The notes under the pieces are model-generated. The model saw only the letters and a program-made list of their open reading frames with translations, was not told where the DNA came from and did not search any database. The position numbers were made by a program, and so were the translations under genes. 64,000 nt of DNA. Source: Chloroherpetonaceae bacterium. GTDB taxonomy: Bacteria; Bacteroidota; Chlorobiia; Chlorobiales; Chloroherpetonaceae. The DNA lies in NCBI GenBank assembly GCA_028277445.1, contig JANQGG010000015.1, positions 62,001-126,000 of the forward strand, read 5' to 3'. Shown here piece after piece: positions 27,532 through 36,170 of the stretch. Every line of letters starts with the position of its first letter. Positions within the stretch are counted from its first letter, which is position 1.

Positions 27532-27963
27532 ATGAAAGACACATTAACACCCGGCCTGGAGTTTGAGCATAAATTTATTGTTCTGGCCTCCAAAACCGTT
27601 CCGTTTCTTTACCCCGAAGCCGATGAATTTCAGGACATGCCCCGTGTATTTGCAACAGGCTTTTTGGTTGGTTTTATTGAATGGGCATGTATGAAAATGA
27701 TTCAACCGTATTTGGATGACGATGATGAACAGACCGTAGGCACGCATATCAATATCAGCCATGAAGCGCCAACGCCTGCCGGCTTTGAAGTCACCGCAAA
27801 AATAAAATTGATGGAAGTAGATGACCGGCGGCTGTTTTTTGAAATTGAAGTGCAGGATGGTATTGATGTTATTGCCAAAGGCAATCATGAACGATACCTT
27901 ATTCACCGCTCATCATTTGATTCAAAACTTCAGCGAAAACTTGACTTGGTTAGAAATCAATAA
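27532..27963 (+). CDS. Hotdog-fold thioesterase family protein
   Basis: A 143-residue single-domain hotdog protein. DMPRVFATGFLVGFIEWACM gives the central helix, with Glu and Thr/Ala positions like those of fluoroacetyl-CoA thioesterase (FlK)-type enzymes. VGTHINISHEAPTPAGFEVT follows, with the conserved Gly-Thr-His. These enzymes hydrolyse acyl-CoA thioesters; the natural substrate is unknown. It sits between two parS sites and 40 bp upstream of mnmG in the same direction. Confidence 0.85.
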   Translation: MKDTLTPGLEFEHKFIVLASKTVPFLYPEADEFQDMPRVFATGFLVGFIEWACMKMIQPYLDDDDEQTVGTHINISHEAPTPAGFEVTAKIKLMEVDDRRLFFEIEVQDGIDVIAKGNHERYLIHRSSFDSKLQRKLDLVRNQ

Positions 27964-27967
27964 TTGA

Positions 27968-27983
27968 TGTTTCACGTGGAACA
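27968..27983. promoter_or_regulatory. parS site 3 (canonical form)
   Basis: TGTTTCACGTGGAACA is the reverse complement of the classic parS TGTTCCACGTGAAACA, with all 16 positions in the accepted consensus. It lies in the 40-bp gap between the thioesterase and mnmG, 20 bp before the mnmG ATG. Confidence 0.94.
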
Positions 27984-28003
27984 GTGATGTTAACTATTGA
28001 AGT

Positions 28004-29872
28004 ATGAGTTACGATGTTATTGTTGTCGGAGCCGGCCATGCCGGCTCTGAAGCTATTTTGGCTCCGGCACGGATGGGGCTTAAATGCCTGTTGATTACCC
28101 TGGACTTAACAGCGATTGCCCGAATGTCTTGCAATCCTGCCATTGGTGGAGTAGCAAAGGGTCAAATTACGCGTGAAATTGATGCCTTAGGCGGCGAAAT
28201 GGCCAAAGTGATTGACGCAACAGGCATACAGTTTCGAATGTTGAACCGAAGCAAAGGTCCGGCGATGCACTCACCGCGAGCCCAGGCCGACCGGAATTTA
28301 TATACCCTGGAAATGCGCCGCCGCATTGAATCGGAATCAAACATTGACTTGTTGCAAGATGACGTGGTTGGCATAACAGTTAAAAACAATTGCTTTCACT
28401 CCTTGGTTTTAAGATCAGGCTCGCACATCTTAGGGAAGTCGGCTATCCTTACTAACGGTACATTTCTCAATGGCTTGATCCATATTGGTTTGCAAAACTA
28501 CTCGGCCGGCAGAACATTAGCCGAACCTGCCTCAAAAGGATTGACCGAATGTTTGGTGAATCTTGGATTTTCTGCCGGACGCTTAAAAACCGGGACACCG
28601 CCACGGATTGACGCCCGTTCGGTGGATTACAGCAAGGTTGAACATCAATTGCCCGACGACGATCCCGAACCGTTTTCCTTTGAAACCCCAAGTTTAAAAG
28701 ATCGCAAGCAGATCAATTGTTACATAACTTATACCAACCCAGAAACCCATGCCATTTTGGAAACCGGATTTGATCGCTCACCGTTATTTTCCGGGCGGGT
28801 TAAAGGCATTGGGCCGCGCTACTGCCCGTCTATTGAAGATAAAGTGAATCGGTTTCGGGATAAGGATCGTCACCAAATCTTCCTGGAACCTGAGGGATTC
28901 GATACTCGTGAAATGTATGTCAATGGCTATTCTACATCCCTGCCCGAAGATATTCAAATCAAAGGTCTTCGCACGATACCCGGATTAGAAAACGTGAAGC
29001 TTATGCGCGCGGGTTATGCCATTGAGTACGACTATTTTCACCCTTACCAGCTTCATCCAACCCTTGAAACCAAAAGCGTTGAAGGGCTTTATTTTGCCGG
29101 GCAAATCAACGGAACATCCGGTTATGAAGAGGCCGCTGCGCAAGGGATAATTGCCGGGATCAATGCAGCTTTAAAGGTAAAAGGCGAAGGGGAGTTTATC
29201 CTGAAGCGCTCCGATGCCTATATCGGTGTGTTGATTGACGACTTGATTACCAAAAATACCAACGAACCCTACCGAATGTTCACCTCTCGCGCCGAGCATC
29301 GAATTATTCTCAGGCACGACAATGCCGACCGTCGCCTTCGCGAAAAAGGCTACGCCGTCGGCTTGGTAAAGCAATCCGTCTATGATGCATTCCAAGAAAA
29401 ACGAACCGGCATTGAACGCATCAAAGATTTCCTGGAAGAAAAAAAGCTGACTCCGAATGAAGTCAATCCTTATTTTGAAGCTTCAGGCACGCCGTTGCTT
29501 CAAAAAACCACGAAAGTAAAGGATATGCTTCGTAAGCACGAATACCCGTTCTCCAAAATGATTGAGGTGTTACCGGAGTTTCGAGAGCAAGTTGAATCCA
29601 TTTCCAAAGACCCCAAAGTGTATGAACAGATCGAAATTGATATCAAATACGAAGGGTATATTCGCCGCGAAATGCTGCTGGCTGAAAAACTTTCCCGGTT
29701 AGAAGACATTCATATTCCTGATCAACTGGATTATAAACTAATCAAGGGGCTTTCTTCGGAGGCCAGGGAAAAATTGTTGAAGTTTAAACCCGATTCCTTG
29801 GGGCAGGCCTCACGAATTTCCGGGGTGAGTCCCTCCGATGTTTCGGTGTTATTGGTAAGATTAGGCCGCTAA
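28004..29872 (+). CDS. mnmG: tRNA uridine-5-carboxymethylaminomethyl modification enzyme MnmG
   Basis: A 622-residue FAD enzyme, the partner of MnmE in making cmnm5U34 in tRNA. The dinucleotide-binding motif [10 protein letters not shown] opens the protein. The MnmG signatures [11 protein letters not shown] (about residue 268) and [17 protein letters not shown] (about 367) are intact. The helical C-terminal MnmE-binding domain ends with [19 protein letters not shown]. MnmG genes often sit beside parAB near the origin. Here they do not, but a canonical parS is in the leader. A terminator hairpin begins at the stop codon. Confidence 0.97.
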   Translation: MSYDVIVVGAGHAGSEAILAPARMGLKCLLITLDLTAIARMSCNPAIGGVAKGQITREIDALGGEMAKVIDATGIQFRMLNRSKGPAMHSPRAQADRNLYTLEMRRRIESESNIDLLQDDVVGITVKNNCFHSLVLRSGSHILGKSAILTNGTFLNGLIHIGLQNYSAGRTLAEPASKGLTECLVNLGFSAGRLKTGTPPRIDARSVDYSKVEHQLPDDDPEPFSFETPSLKDRKQINCYITYTNPETHAILETGFDRSPLFSGRVKGIGPRYCPSIEDKVNRFRDKDRHQIFLEPEGFDTREMYVNGYSTSLPEDIQIKGLRTIPGLENVKLMRAGYAIEYDYFHPYQLHPTLETKSVEGLYFAGQINGTSGYEEAAAQGIIAGINAALKVKGEGEFILKRSDAYIGVLIDDLITKNTNEPYRMFTSRAEHRIILRHDNADRRLREKGYAVGLVKQSVYDAFQEKRTGIERIKDFLEEKKLTPNEVNPYFEASGTPLLQKTTKVKDMLRKHEYPFSKMIEVLPEFREQVESISKDPKVYEQIEIDIKYEGYIRREMLLAEKLSRLEDIHIPDQLDYKLIKGLSSEAREKLLKFKPDSLGQASRISGVSPSDVSVLLVRLGR

Positions 29873-29896
29873 ACCATATAGCGGCCTGTTTTGATT
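29863..29896 (+). terminator. Terminator overlapping the mnmG stop
   Basis: AGGCCGCT (29863-29870) pairs with AGCGGCCT (29880-29887) around a nine-base loop, followed by GTTTTGATTT. The stem's left arm is the last mnmG codons plus part of the stop codon, so transcription should end directly after the gene. Confidence 0.75.
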
Positions 29897-29901
29897 TCTG
29901 A

Positions 29902-31011
29902 TTAATAAGAATCGTATAAAATGTTTGCCCATTGATAAAAATATGGGCTGGGAATACCTAGTGAGTTATCATAAATACCTTCCCAGTCGCCATTTCCTGG
30001 CGTTGATGCCGAGCCATCGCCATTGGTATCGCCCTTTTTTATATCGTCTTTAAATGATGTGAAGTATACGCCTGTTCCATTGTAATTACCAATTTGTGAA
30101 CCTGCGTCAATAAGCAACGTACTAGTTGGCGTAAACTTTACAACCACATCGTTTCCTAATGTCAGCGTACTTGATCCGTCGATATAAAGATCATTGTCAT
30201 TGATAACATAAGCCACTTCATCTTCTTGCCAAGAGATACTTTTACTAATTTCGCCAATCGCATAAACAAAAATCCCGTTCTTGGTATTTGTAATGGTAGA
30301 ACTATCAGGATTATGAAACACATTAGAATTGTCAAGATTGAACTCGGTACTTATTGAAAGCGGTAAGTTATTATCATAAAATACGTTACCGGTAATAACC
30401 GTACCAGATTCGGCTTGTGAGGCATCCAATGCGCCATAGTAAAAATCCCCGTCTTTACCACCCCTGTTATGCGCAAACTCGCAGTTGGTTACCTGGACAT
30501 TCTGGCTGCCAAACAAGCTTAAAGTATACTTATAAGAACCATTTCCGCCATAATAAAACTTGCAATAATTAAATACGGATCCATTTTCATCATTTAAGTT
30601 GATATCATACCAATCTCCTCTAGCGGCCTGGGTGGCTGCGCCATCACCATTGGTATCGCCGCCATGTGTATCGTCTTTATAGGATGTAAAAATAATGGGA
30701 TTCTCCGAAGTGCCATTGGCATTGATTGTCCCGCTGGAGCCCAGCACCAGATATGGACCATCGGATTGATGAAATTTAACAATCGTGCCGGGTTGAATGG
30801 TTAATGTGGCTTCTACATAAAAATCGTACTTACGAATAACATAAATGGTATCGCTGTACCAAGTTGTTGTGGAAATAATATTTGAAGTGATTTCTCGAAC
30901 CTTTGCAGAAGTTCCGCCGTTATCCGGACCTGACGAATTGTCGTCATCGCATGACATAATTGGAAATGTTAATAATAAAAGCAGCAAAACAGTGATGGTG
31001 TTTTTTTTCAT
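29902..31011 (-). CDS. Lipoprotein with beta-helix (right-handed parallel) repeats
   Basis: A 369-residue protein when started at the ATG 31009-31011; an upstream in-frame extension is discarded because the lipoprotein signal peptide begins here. That signal is MKKNTITVLLLLLLTFPIMS followed by the lipid cysteine and DDDNSSG. The mature part contains repeats typical of parallel beta-helix surface proteins (VQVTNCEFAHNRGG, VITGNVFYDNN). Two similar blocks read SYKDDTHGGDTNGDGA and SFKDDIKKGDTNGDGS, which could bind calcium. The CDDD start resembles the acidic lipoprotein export signals of Bacteroidota. No function is known. Confidence 0.82.
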   Translation of the reverse strand: MKKNTITVLLLLLLTFPIMSCDDDNSSGPDNGGTSAKVREITSNIISTTTWYSDTIYVIRKYDFYVEATLTIQPGTIVKFHQSDGPYLVLGSSGTINANGTSENPIIFTSYKDDTHGGDTNGDGAATQAARGDWYDINLNDENGSVFNYCKFYYGGNGSYKYTLSLFGSQNVQVTNCEFAHNRGGKDGDFYYGALDASQAESGTVITGNVFYDNNLPLSISTEFNLDNSNVFHNPDSSTITNTKNGIFVYAIGEISKSISWQEDEVAYVINDNDLYIDGSSTLTLGNDVVVKFTPTSTLLIDAGSQIGNYNGTGVYFTSFKDDIKKGDTNGDGSASTPGNGDWEGIYDNSLGIPSPYFYQWANILYDSY

Positions 31012-31172
31012 GGCAAAAGGGATATGTGTTATTAAAGAGTACCATATTATAAATTTACACAGGTTATTCAAAACATTTCAAGAACATTTCTAAGTTGAAA
31101 GTTAATAGGTTTGCGTTTGCCCTTTCTTGATTAATCCTTACCTTATTTAGGATTTTTAATCATTACAGAAGT

Positions 31173-31188
31173 TGTTTCACGTGTAACA
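31173..31188. promoter_or_regulatory. parS-like ParB-binding site 4
   Basis: TGTTTCACGTGTAACA matches parS at 15 of 16 positions; the T at position 12 is the one change. It lies in the divergent gap between the lipoprotein and polB, 12 bp before the polB ATG. With sites 1-3 it forms a cluster spanning 4.7 kb. Confidence 0.82.
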
Positions 31189-31200
31189 TTATTTGTGCTC

Positions 31201-33639
31201 ATGCAAGCTGAAAAACAGAATACCTCTCAAGAAAATATCGCCGAAAGTTTTCTTCAAAATGAATTGCTTTATGGAAAAAACCCTGAAGAAGGCATCGTTG
31301 GGGTTCACCAAATTTCCGATACCCATGTCAGGATTTACAAACGCGATTGCAATGGCGTAACTTATTACGACGATCAATGCTTCCCCTTCTTTTTTATTGC
31401 CAAACCGCCATTTCTAAAAGGATTCAAACCCAAAGTGGGTAAAGGATTTTGGTTGAAAGAAATTTCGGGAGATAACTATTACAACCATCTGGCCATATTT
31501 AAAAGTTGGAAAGATTACCGGGCAGCAATGGATTATGCCTCTAACTTAAAACAAAAGTTAGGCTCTTCAGAAAACGATGTCTATACAAGCCTTGATGATT
31601 CCGGTAGCTGGCGCATTGATGAAATCTATACAAAAGGCGACGCCGCTTCTCAATATCTGCTTCAATCCGGAAAAACCTTGTTCAAAGGCATGACTTTTGA
31701 TAATCTCCACCGAATACAACTCGATATTGAAACCTATTATGATGAAAAAGCTCAGCAAAAGTCCAAAAAAGCATTAGGTGAAGAACCGATCATTATTGTT
31801 TCGCTTTGCGACAACAAAGGCTGGGAAAAGGTCATTCATGCCAAGAATCAAACCGAAAAGCAGCTCTTAAACCAATTGGTGAGCATCATTCAGGAGTGCG
31901 ATCCTGATGTGATTGAAGGCCACAATATTTTTGGATTTGATCTGCCGTTTATTTTGCGACGCTGCGAAATCAACCAGGTTAAGTTTAAGATTGGGAGGGA
32001 TGGTTCGGTTCCACGCTCTTACCAGGCCAACATTCGTTTTGGTGAACGAACCATGGACTACATGTTTTGTGATATTGCCGGACGCCATGTTGTGGATACG
32101 TTTTTCCTGGTTCAAAGTTTTGATATGGCCAAGCGAGCCATGCCAAGTTATGGCTTGAAAGCTGCTGCAAAATATTTCGGTTTTGCTTCTGAGGATCGGA
32201 CCTACATTGATCACACAGATATCGCTGAAGCTTGGGATAATGATCCCGATCGTTTGCTCAATTATGCCTTGGATGATGTCAGAGAAACCCGTCAATTGGC
32301 CGATTTACTATCCGGCAGTAATTTTTACATGTCGCAAATGATGCCGTTTTCATTTGCTCAGGTCTCTCGCATGGGCCCGGCAGCCAAAATAGAAGCGCTG
32401 TTTGTCAGGGAATACCTTCGCGAAAAACGCTCTATACCCCGACCTCAGATTGGCCAGCAGCAAACCGGCGGGTTTACAGAAGTCTTTTTAAAAGGGATTT
32501 TAGGGCCAATTGTCTATGCCGATGTAGAATCACTTTATCCTTCAATTATGCTTAGCTACGATGTTTGCCCGGAGTCGGATGAGCTAAAGCTTTTCCCGAA
32601 AATCCTCAAAGACCTTCGTTCTCTTCGATTTACAGCAAAGAACAAGGCCAAAGAAGAAAACAAAAAAGGGAACACCAACGCAGCCAGCAACTTTGATGCG
32701 ATGCAGAATTCATTCAAAGTTCTCATCAACTCCATGTATGGTTATTTAGGATTCAATGCCGGTATATTTAACGATTATGAGCAGGCCGATCGGGTGACGA
32801 CAACCGGGCAGGAAATTGCAAAAAAAATGATCTTTGAATTTGAAAAACGCGGCTGCAAAATCGTTGAAGTGGATACCGATGGTATTTTTTTAATTCCCCC
32901 AGATAGTGTTCAAACAGAAGAAGAAGAAATTCAAATGGTGGAAGAAGTTTCCAAAACCATGCCCGAAGGCATTCTAATTGGCTTTGACGGACGATTCAGA
33001 AAAATGATCTCTTATATGAAGAAAAACTACTTGCTTGTAGATTATAATGAGACTATAAAAATAAAGGGGTCTTCATTAGTGAGCCGAAGTGGTGAAAAAT
33101 TTGGGCGCGATTTTGTTAAAGAAGGATTTAAAATGCTTCTGGATGAAAATATTCAAGGCTTGCACGAACTTTATATCCGATATAGAGATAAGATCATTCA
33201 CCGCGAGATGGATGTGTCTGAATTCAGTCGAACCGAGACATTAAAATCAACTCTGGACGATTACATAAAAGATACACAATCCGGCAAACGCCAAAAAGCT
33301 GTTACATACGAGATTGTAAGACGCGACAAGCTGGATTTTTCCAAAGGATCAAGAATTACTTACTATATTGCCGGTTCCGGTTTAGCGAGCGGCGCTTTAT
33401 TTAACAAAGGAAAACGCGTTGAAGATTGGGATTCAAATAGCCCGGACCAAAATATCGATTTCTATTTGAAAAGGCTGGATGAGTTTACTCAAAAATTTAG
33501 GCCGTTTTTTAAGGATTCCGATTACAGCAAAATCTTTACAGCAGACGAATTGTTTGGCTTTTCGCCGGATGGGATTGAATTGTTAAAAGAAATTAAACAT
33601 AAAGACACGGCCGATTTAGGAGAAGAGGTACCGTTTTAG
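31201..33639 (+). CDS. polB: Family B DNA polymerase (Pol II/archaeal-type)
   Basis: An 812-residue family B DNA polymerase. The 3'-5' exonuclease motifs are present: LDIETY (about 172), GHNIFGFDLPF (about 240) and YALDDV (about 356). Polymerase motif A is DVESLYPSIM (about 440). Motif B is FKVLINSMYGYLGFNAG (about 503). Motif C is VDTDGIF (about 556), with Gly where most relatives have Ser after the Asp pair. The thumb motif is KIKGSSLVSRSGE. Bacterial members act in damage tolerance and replication restart. The ATG at 31201 is preferred to a GTG two codons earlier. It follows a parS-like site and ends at a bidirectional terminator. Confidence 0.93.
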   Translation: MQAEKQNTSQENIAESFLQNELLYGKNPEEGIVGVHQISDTHVRIYKRDCNGVTYYDDQCFPFFFIAKPPFLKGFKPKVGKGFWLKEISGDNYYNHLAIFKSWKDYRAAMDYASNLKQKLGSSENDVYTSLDDSGSWRIDEIYTKGDAASQYLLQSGKTLFKGMTFDNLHRIQLDIETYYDEKAQQKSKKALGEEPIIIVSLCDNKGWEKVIHAKNQTEKQLLNQLVSIIQECDPDVIEGHNIFGFDLPFILRRCEINQVKFKIGRDGSVPRSYQANIRFGERTMDYMFCDIAGRHVVDTFFLVQSFDMAKRAMPSYGLKAAAKYFGFASEDRTYIDHTDIAEAWDNDPDRLLNYALDDVRETRQLADLLSGSNFYMSQMMPFSFAQVSRMGPAAKIEALFVREYLREKRSIPRPQIGQQQTGGFTEVFLKGILGPIVYADVESLYPSIMLSYDVCPESDELKLFPKILKDLRSLRFTAKNKAKEENKKGNTNAASNFDAMQNSFKVLINSMYGYLGFNAGIFNDYEQADRVTTTGQEIAKKMIFEFEKRGCKIVEVDTDGIFLIPPDSVQTEEEEIQMVEEVSKTMPEGILIGFDGRFRKMISYMKKNYLLVDYNETIKIKGSSLVSRSGEKFGRDFVKEGFKMLLDENIQGLHELYIRYRDKIIHREMDVSEFSRTETLKSTLDDYIKDTQSGKRQKAVTYEIVRRDKLDFSKGSRITYYIAGSGLASGALFNKGKRVEDWDSNSPDQNIDFYLKRLDEFTQKFRPFFKDSDYSKIFTADELFGFSPDGIELLKEIKHKDTADLGEEVPF

Positions 33640-33654
33640 TAATGCAGTCGAAAT

Positions 33655-33692
33655 TAAAAAAGCCGTCTATCAGAACAGAAGACGGCTTTTTT
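33655..33692. terminator. Bidirectional terminator between polB and a lipoprotein gene
   Basis: A-run plus AGCCGTCT (33661-33668), an 11-base loop, AGACGGCT (33680-33687) and a T-run form a strong intrinsic terminator. It works in both directions, serving convergent polB and the lipoprotein gene at 33717. Confidence 0.9.
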
Positions 33693-33716
33693 ATTAACGC
33701 TGATAATGTTGTCCAA

Positions 33717-34520
33717 TTAAGGCAAGCATTCACTAGCTTCAAAGTCAATATCGGTTACTTTTTCAAATATGTCTGTTTGCTGGCTTTCGACAATTTCCAA
33801 AGCTGATCCTGAATTCGATGTTGCTAAAGGCGTATATGTTATAGTTATTCTTCCATTAGTTTCATTGTATTCAAAAGAACCCTTTCCTCCCTGTAAATCG
33901 CTTGCATCATATTCTCCTTTAAATTGACTGGTAAATTCATAATCATCGCTTTGTACTTGCATATAGCAATCATTATTTTTTACCCAAATCTCGTATTCAC
34001 TAAAATCAACTATTCTCAAGTATTCTTCAGCTTCAACATTTTTCCATGTTCCAATAAGGTTTGGGTTTTCTTTAAATGTTGTTCCTAGTGTGAAATCACC
34101 AGCATAAAAATCTAGTACATCATTATTATAAGCAGGTACCACAAGTTTTAATGTCTTTGGAGTTACACCTGTATTTACAGAGAATCCTACATTTAATTGA
34201 TTACCTAAAAAATTAACAGTGATAGTATCCTCATATGGCGTTTGATACTCACCATCAATAACTTCCTGTGCAAATAACTGGTCAGGCCAAGGTTCTCCTG
34301 TTTCTTTCCATAATTCATAAATCTTTATAGTGTTATCTGTAATTTCCATCCATCTTTTTACCGTATCATTTGTTGTAGAAATCCATTTGCTGATTAATGC
34401 TTGATTTGTTCCACTTTCACCGGTCGGCGTATCATCTTCATCACACTCGGCGCCGGTTAAATGAAAAACGGAAAGGGTTAGCAGTAACACAAGCAGATAC
34501 TTGAAATGGTTTTTTTTCAT
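33717..34520 (-). CDS. Lipoprotein of a local paralogous family, copy 1
   Basis: A 267-residue lipoprotein. The start ATG at 34518-34520 directly precedes the signal peptide MKKNHFKYLLVLLLTL; the lipobox is LTGAE-C, with DEDD following the cysteine. The mature protein starts with a domain like ISKWIST-NDTVKRWMEITDNTIKIYE. It ends with a second domain, LIGTWKNVEAEEYLRIVDFSEYEIW, closing with IFEKVTDIDFEASECLP. The same closing motif and domain plan occur in the neighbouring gene, so the two arose by duplication. It is a beta-rich, lipocalin-like 'residual' domain in style; the function is unknown. Confidence 0.8.
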   Translation of the reverse strand: MKKNHFKYLLVLLLTLSVFHLTGAECDEDDTPTGESGTNQALISKWISTTNDTVKRWMEITDNTIKIYELWKETGEPWPDQLFAQEVIDGEYQTPYEDTITVNFLGNQLNVGFSVNTGVTPKTLKLVVPAYNNDVLDFYAGDFTLGTTFKENPNLIGTWKNVEAEEYLRIVDFSEYEIWVKNNDCYMQVQSDDYEFTSQFKGEYDASDLQGGKGSFEYNETNGRITITYTPLATSNSGSALEIVESQQTDIFEKVTDIDFEASECLP

Positions 34521-34608
34521 GATGTATGCCTCCATAGGTTTGGGTTAAGCTAAATTAGGTACTACTTTGGCGATCATTTCATAATAATTAATTCTGGTAA
34601 ATTTCAGA

Positions 34609-34640
34609 AAAAAAAAGGCTACATCAAAGAGTAGCCTTTT
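34609..34640 (-). terminator. Terminator after the second lipoprotein paralogue
   Basis: Read on the minus strand, AAAAGGCTAC pairs with GTAGCCTTTT around an eight-base loop, followed by a run of T residues. It lies about 55 bp beyond the stop of the gene at 34697-35758, separating it from the next lipoprotein gene. Confidence 0.85.
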
Positions 34641-34696
34641 GGATAGTTGAAATGTGTGTTACATCTATACTTCTTTATCAATTTTTAGTCTTTGAA

Positions 34697-35758
34697 TTAA
34701 ATACATTGGTTAGCTTCAAAGTCAATATCGGTTACTTTTTCAAAGATTATAACAACGTCTTCAACAACTTCTAAACCGGAAGTAACAATAGATGTTCTTG
34801 AGTAGCGTACGGTAATGGTTTGATTGATTTCATTGTAAGTTATTGTACCCTCGCCGCTATCAGCATCGTCTATTTGTGCTGTACCAGTTTTGGTTTGATG
34901 ATTAAAGGTATAAGAATTTCCATCATCAAGATTGTAACAACTACCTCCCGATTCTGACCAAATTTGATATGTATTTTCATCAACAATTTCTAAATATTCA
35001 CTTGGATAATCCATATTTTGCCAGGTTCCCTCAAGATCAACACATATGATAAATGTAGAGGGATCGAAATTGCTCCTAACAAAGTTCATAATTATTACTC
35101 CGTCATCTTCTTGAACTTCAACTCTCATTGTATCAACTGAGATTGAGTAATTAACGACTTGAGGACCATCGCCGGTATTTGCAATGGTGAACGATGTATC
35201 TGTTGACGTATAGCTTGATTTAAATTCTAGTTCGGTACAATTCTCACCAGCTTCTTGCTCCCAAACTGTAATGCTGTCATTAGTGATTTCTAACCATGTA
35301 TCTGTAGTATCCGTATCCGATATCCATTTACCAATAGCATCTTGATTAATGCATAACTTAAATGATGATGGATCAAAATTTGTTTTTGTAAAAATAATCG
35401 TATTCGTTCCACCTTCGCCATCCGGCGCTACAATGGTCATGGTGGTTCCATCAACTGAGAATGAAACGGTTACATCTTCACCATCGATTTCTTCATCAAT
35501 TTTAATGGAATCTTCCGTAGCGGAATACGTGGATGTAAAGACGTGTTCAACACATGTTTCACCGGCTTCTCGTTCCCAGACACTTATTTTATCCGTAGTG
35601 ATCTCAAGCCAAGTAGTATCAGTTGTACCTTCCGAAATCCATTTTCCAATGGCTTGCTCAATAGCCGATAGCTCATCATCTTCATCACAAGCTGTTACTA
35701 CAAATCCGAATACCATTAAAGTTATTAGCAGCAAAAAGTGGTGGAACATTGATTTCAT
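34697..35758 (-). CDS. Lipoprotein of a local paralogous family, copy 2 with internal duplication
   Basis: A 353-residue lipoprotein. The signal peptide ends FVVTA before the lipid cysteine, followed by DEDDELS. It holds two near-copies of one domain in tandem (AIGKWISEGTTDTTWLEITT and AIGKWISDTDTTDTWLEITN; VWEREAGETC and VWEQEAGENC; FDPSSFKLCI and FDPSTFIICV). A third related domain (LEGTWQNMDYPSEYLEIVDE) ends FEKVTDIDFEANQCI. The neighbour at 33717 has only one copy of the first domain. Paired cysteines in each copy may form disulphides. The function is unknown. Confidence 0.82.
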   Translation of the reverse strand: MKSMFHHFLLLITLMVFGFVVTACDEDDELSAIEQAIGKWISEGTTDTTWLEITTDKISVWEREAGETCVEHVFTSTYSATEDSIKIDEEIDGEDVTVSFSVDGTTMTIVAPDGEGGTNTIIFTKTNFDPSSFKLCINQDAIGKWISDTDTTDTWLEITNDSITVWEQEAGENCTELEFKSSYTSTDTSFTIANTGDGPQVVNYSISVDTMRVEVQEDDGVIIMNFVRSNFDPSTFIICVDLEGTWQNMDYPSEYLEIVDENTYQIWSESGGSCYNLDDGNSYTFNHQTKTGTAQIDDADSGEGTITYNEINQTITVRYSRTSIVTSGLEVVEDVVIIFEKVTDIDFEANQCI

Positions 35759-35873
35759 TATAAGCCCTCCATAATTGGAATGTCTTGGTTAAAATTATTG
35801 CCAGTTTTTTAAAATGCTTTTGAATCCTGAAGTATATGAATAAAAGTAATTAATAAATGGTTTAATCGTTGAA

Positions 35874-36167
35874 TTATTTAAAAATAATATCTTTTACCAT
35901 TTCTTTCCCTATGGATTCATTTAACTGAACCATAATGAGTTTTTTCTTAAAAATCAGTTCGTTTCGCCATGCTGAGTTTTTAACTTTTACAAACAGTATT
36001 CCGTTAAAAATCTTTTCTACTTCTGAAACTTGATTGATGTGAGGTCCAACGACATTTGCCCAGACTTGAACCGTTTTGTAATCGCGAGCACATTTTTCAA
36101 GACCGAGATTTTTGTATAAGGTTTTTAAAACTGAATCAAACTTATTTGGATTTTCAACATATGACAT
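35874..36167 (-). CDS. dciA: DciA-type (DUF721) replicative helicase operator
   Basis: A 97-residue DUF721 protein. DciA replaces the DnaC/DnaI helicase loaders in most bacteria and helps load DnaB at the origin. The KH-like core is visible: VWANVVGPHINQVSEVEKIFNGILFVKVKNSAWRNEL is read in order, with the family's conserved W and the SAWRNEL helix. It lies 3 bp after recF in the dnaA-dnaN-recF-dciA series, a common arrangement. It lacks the longer disordered tail found in many DciA proteins. Confidence 0.85.
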   Translation of the reverse strand: MSYVENPNKFDSVLKTLYKNLGLEKCARDYKTVQVWANVVGPHINQVSEVEKIFNGILFVKVKNSAWRNELIFKKKLIMVQLNESIGKEMVKDIIFK

Positions 36168-36170
36168 AAT

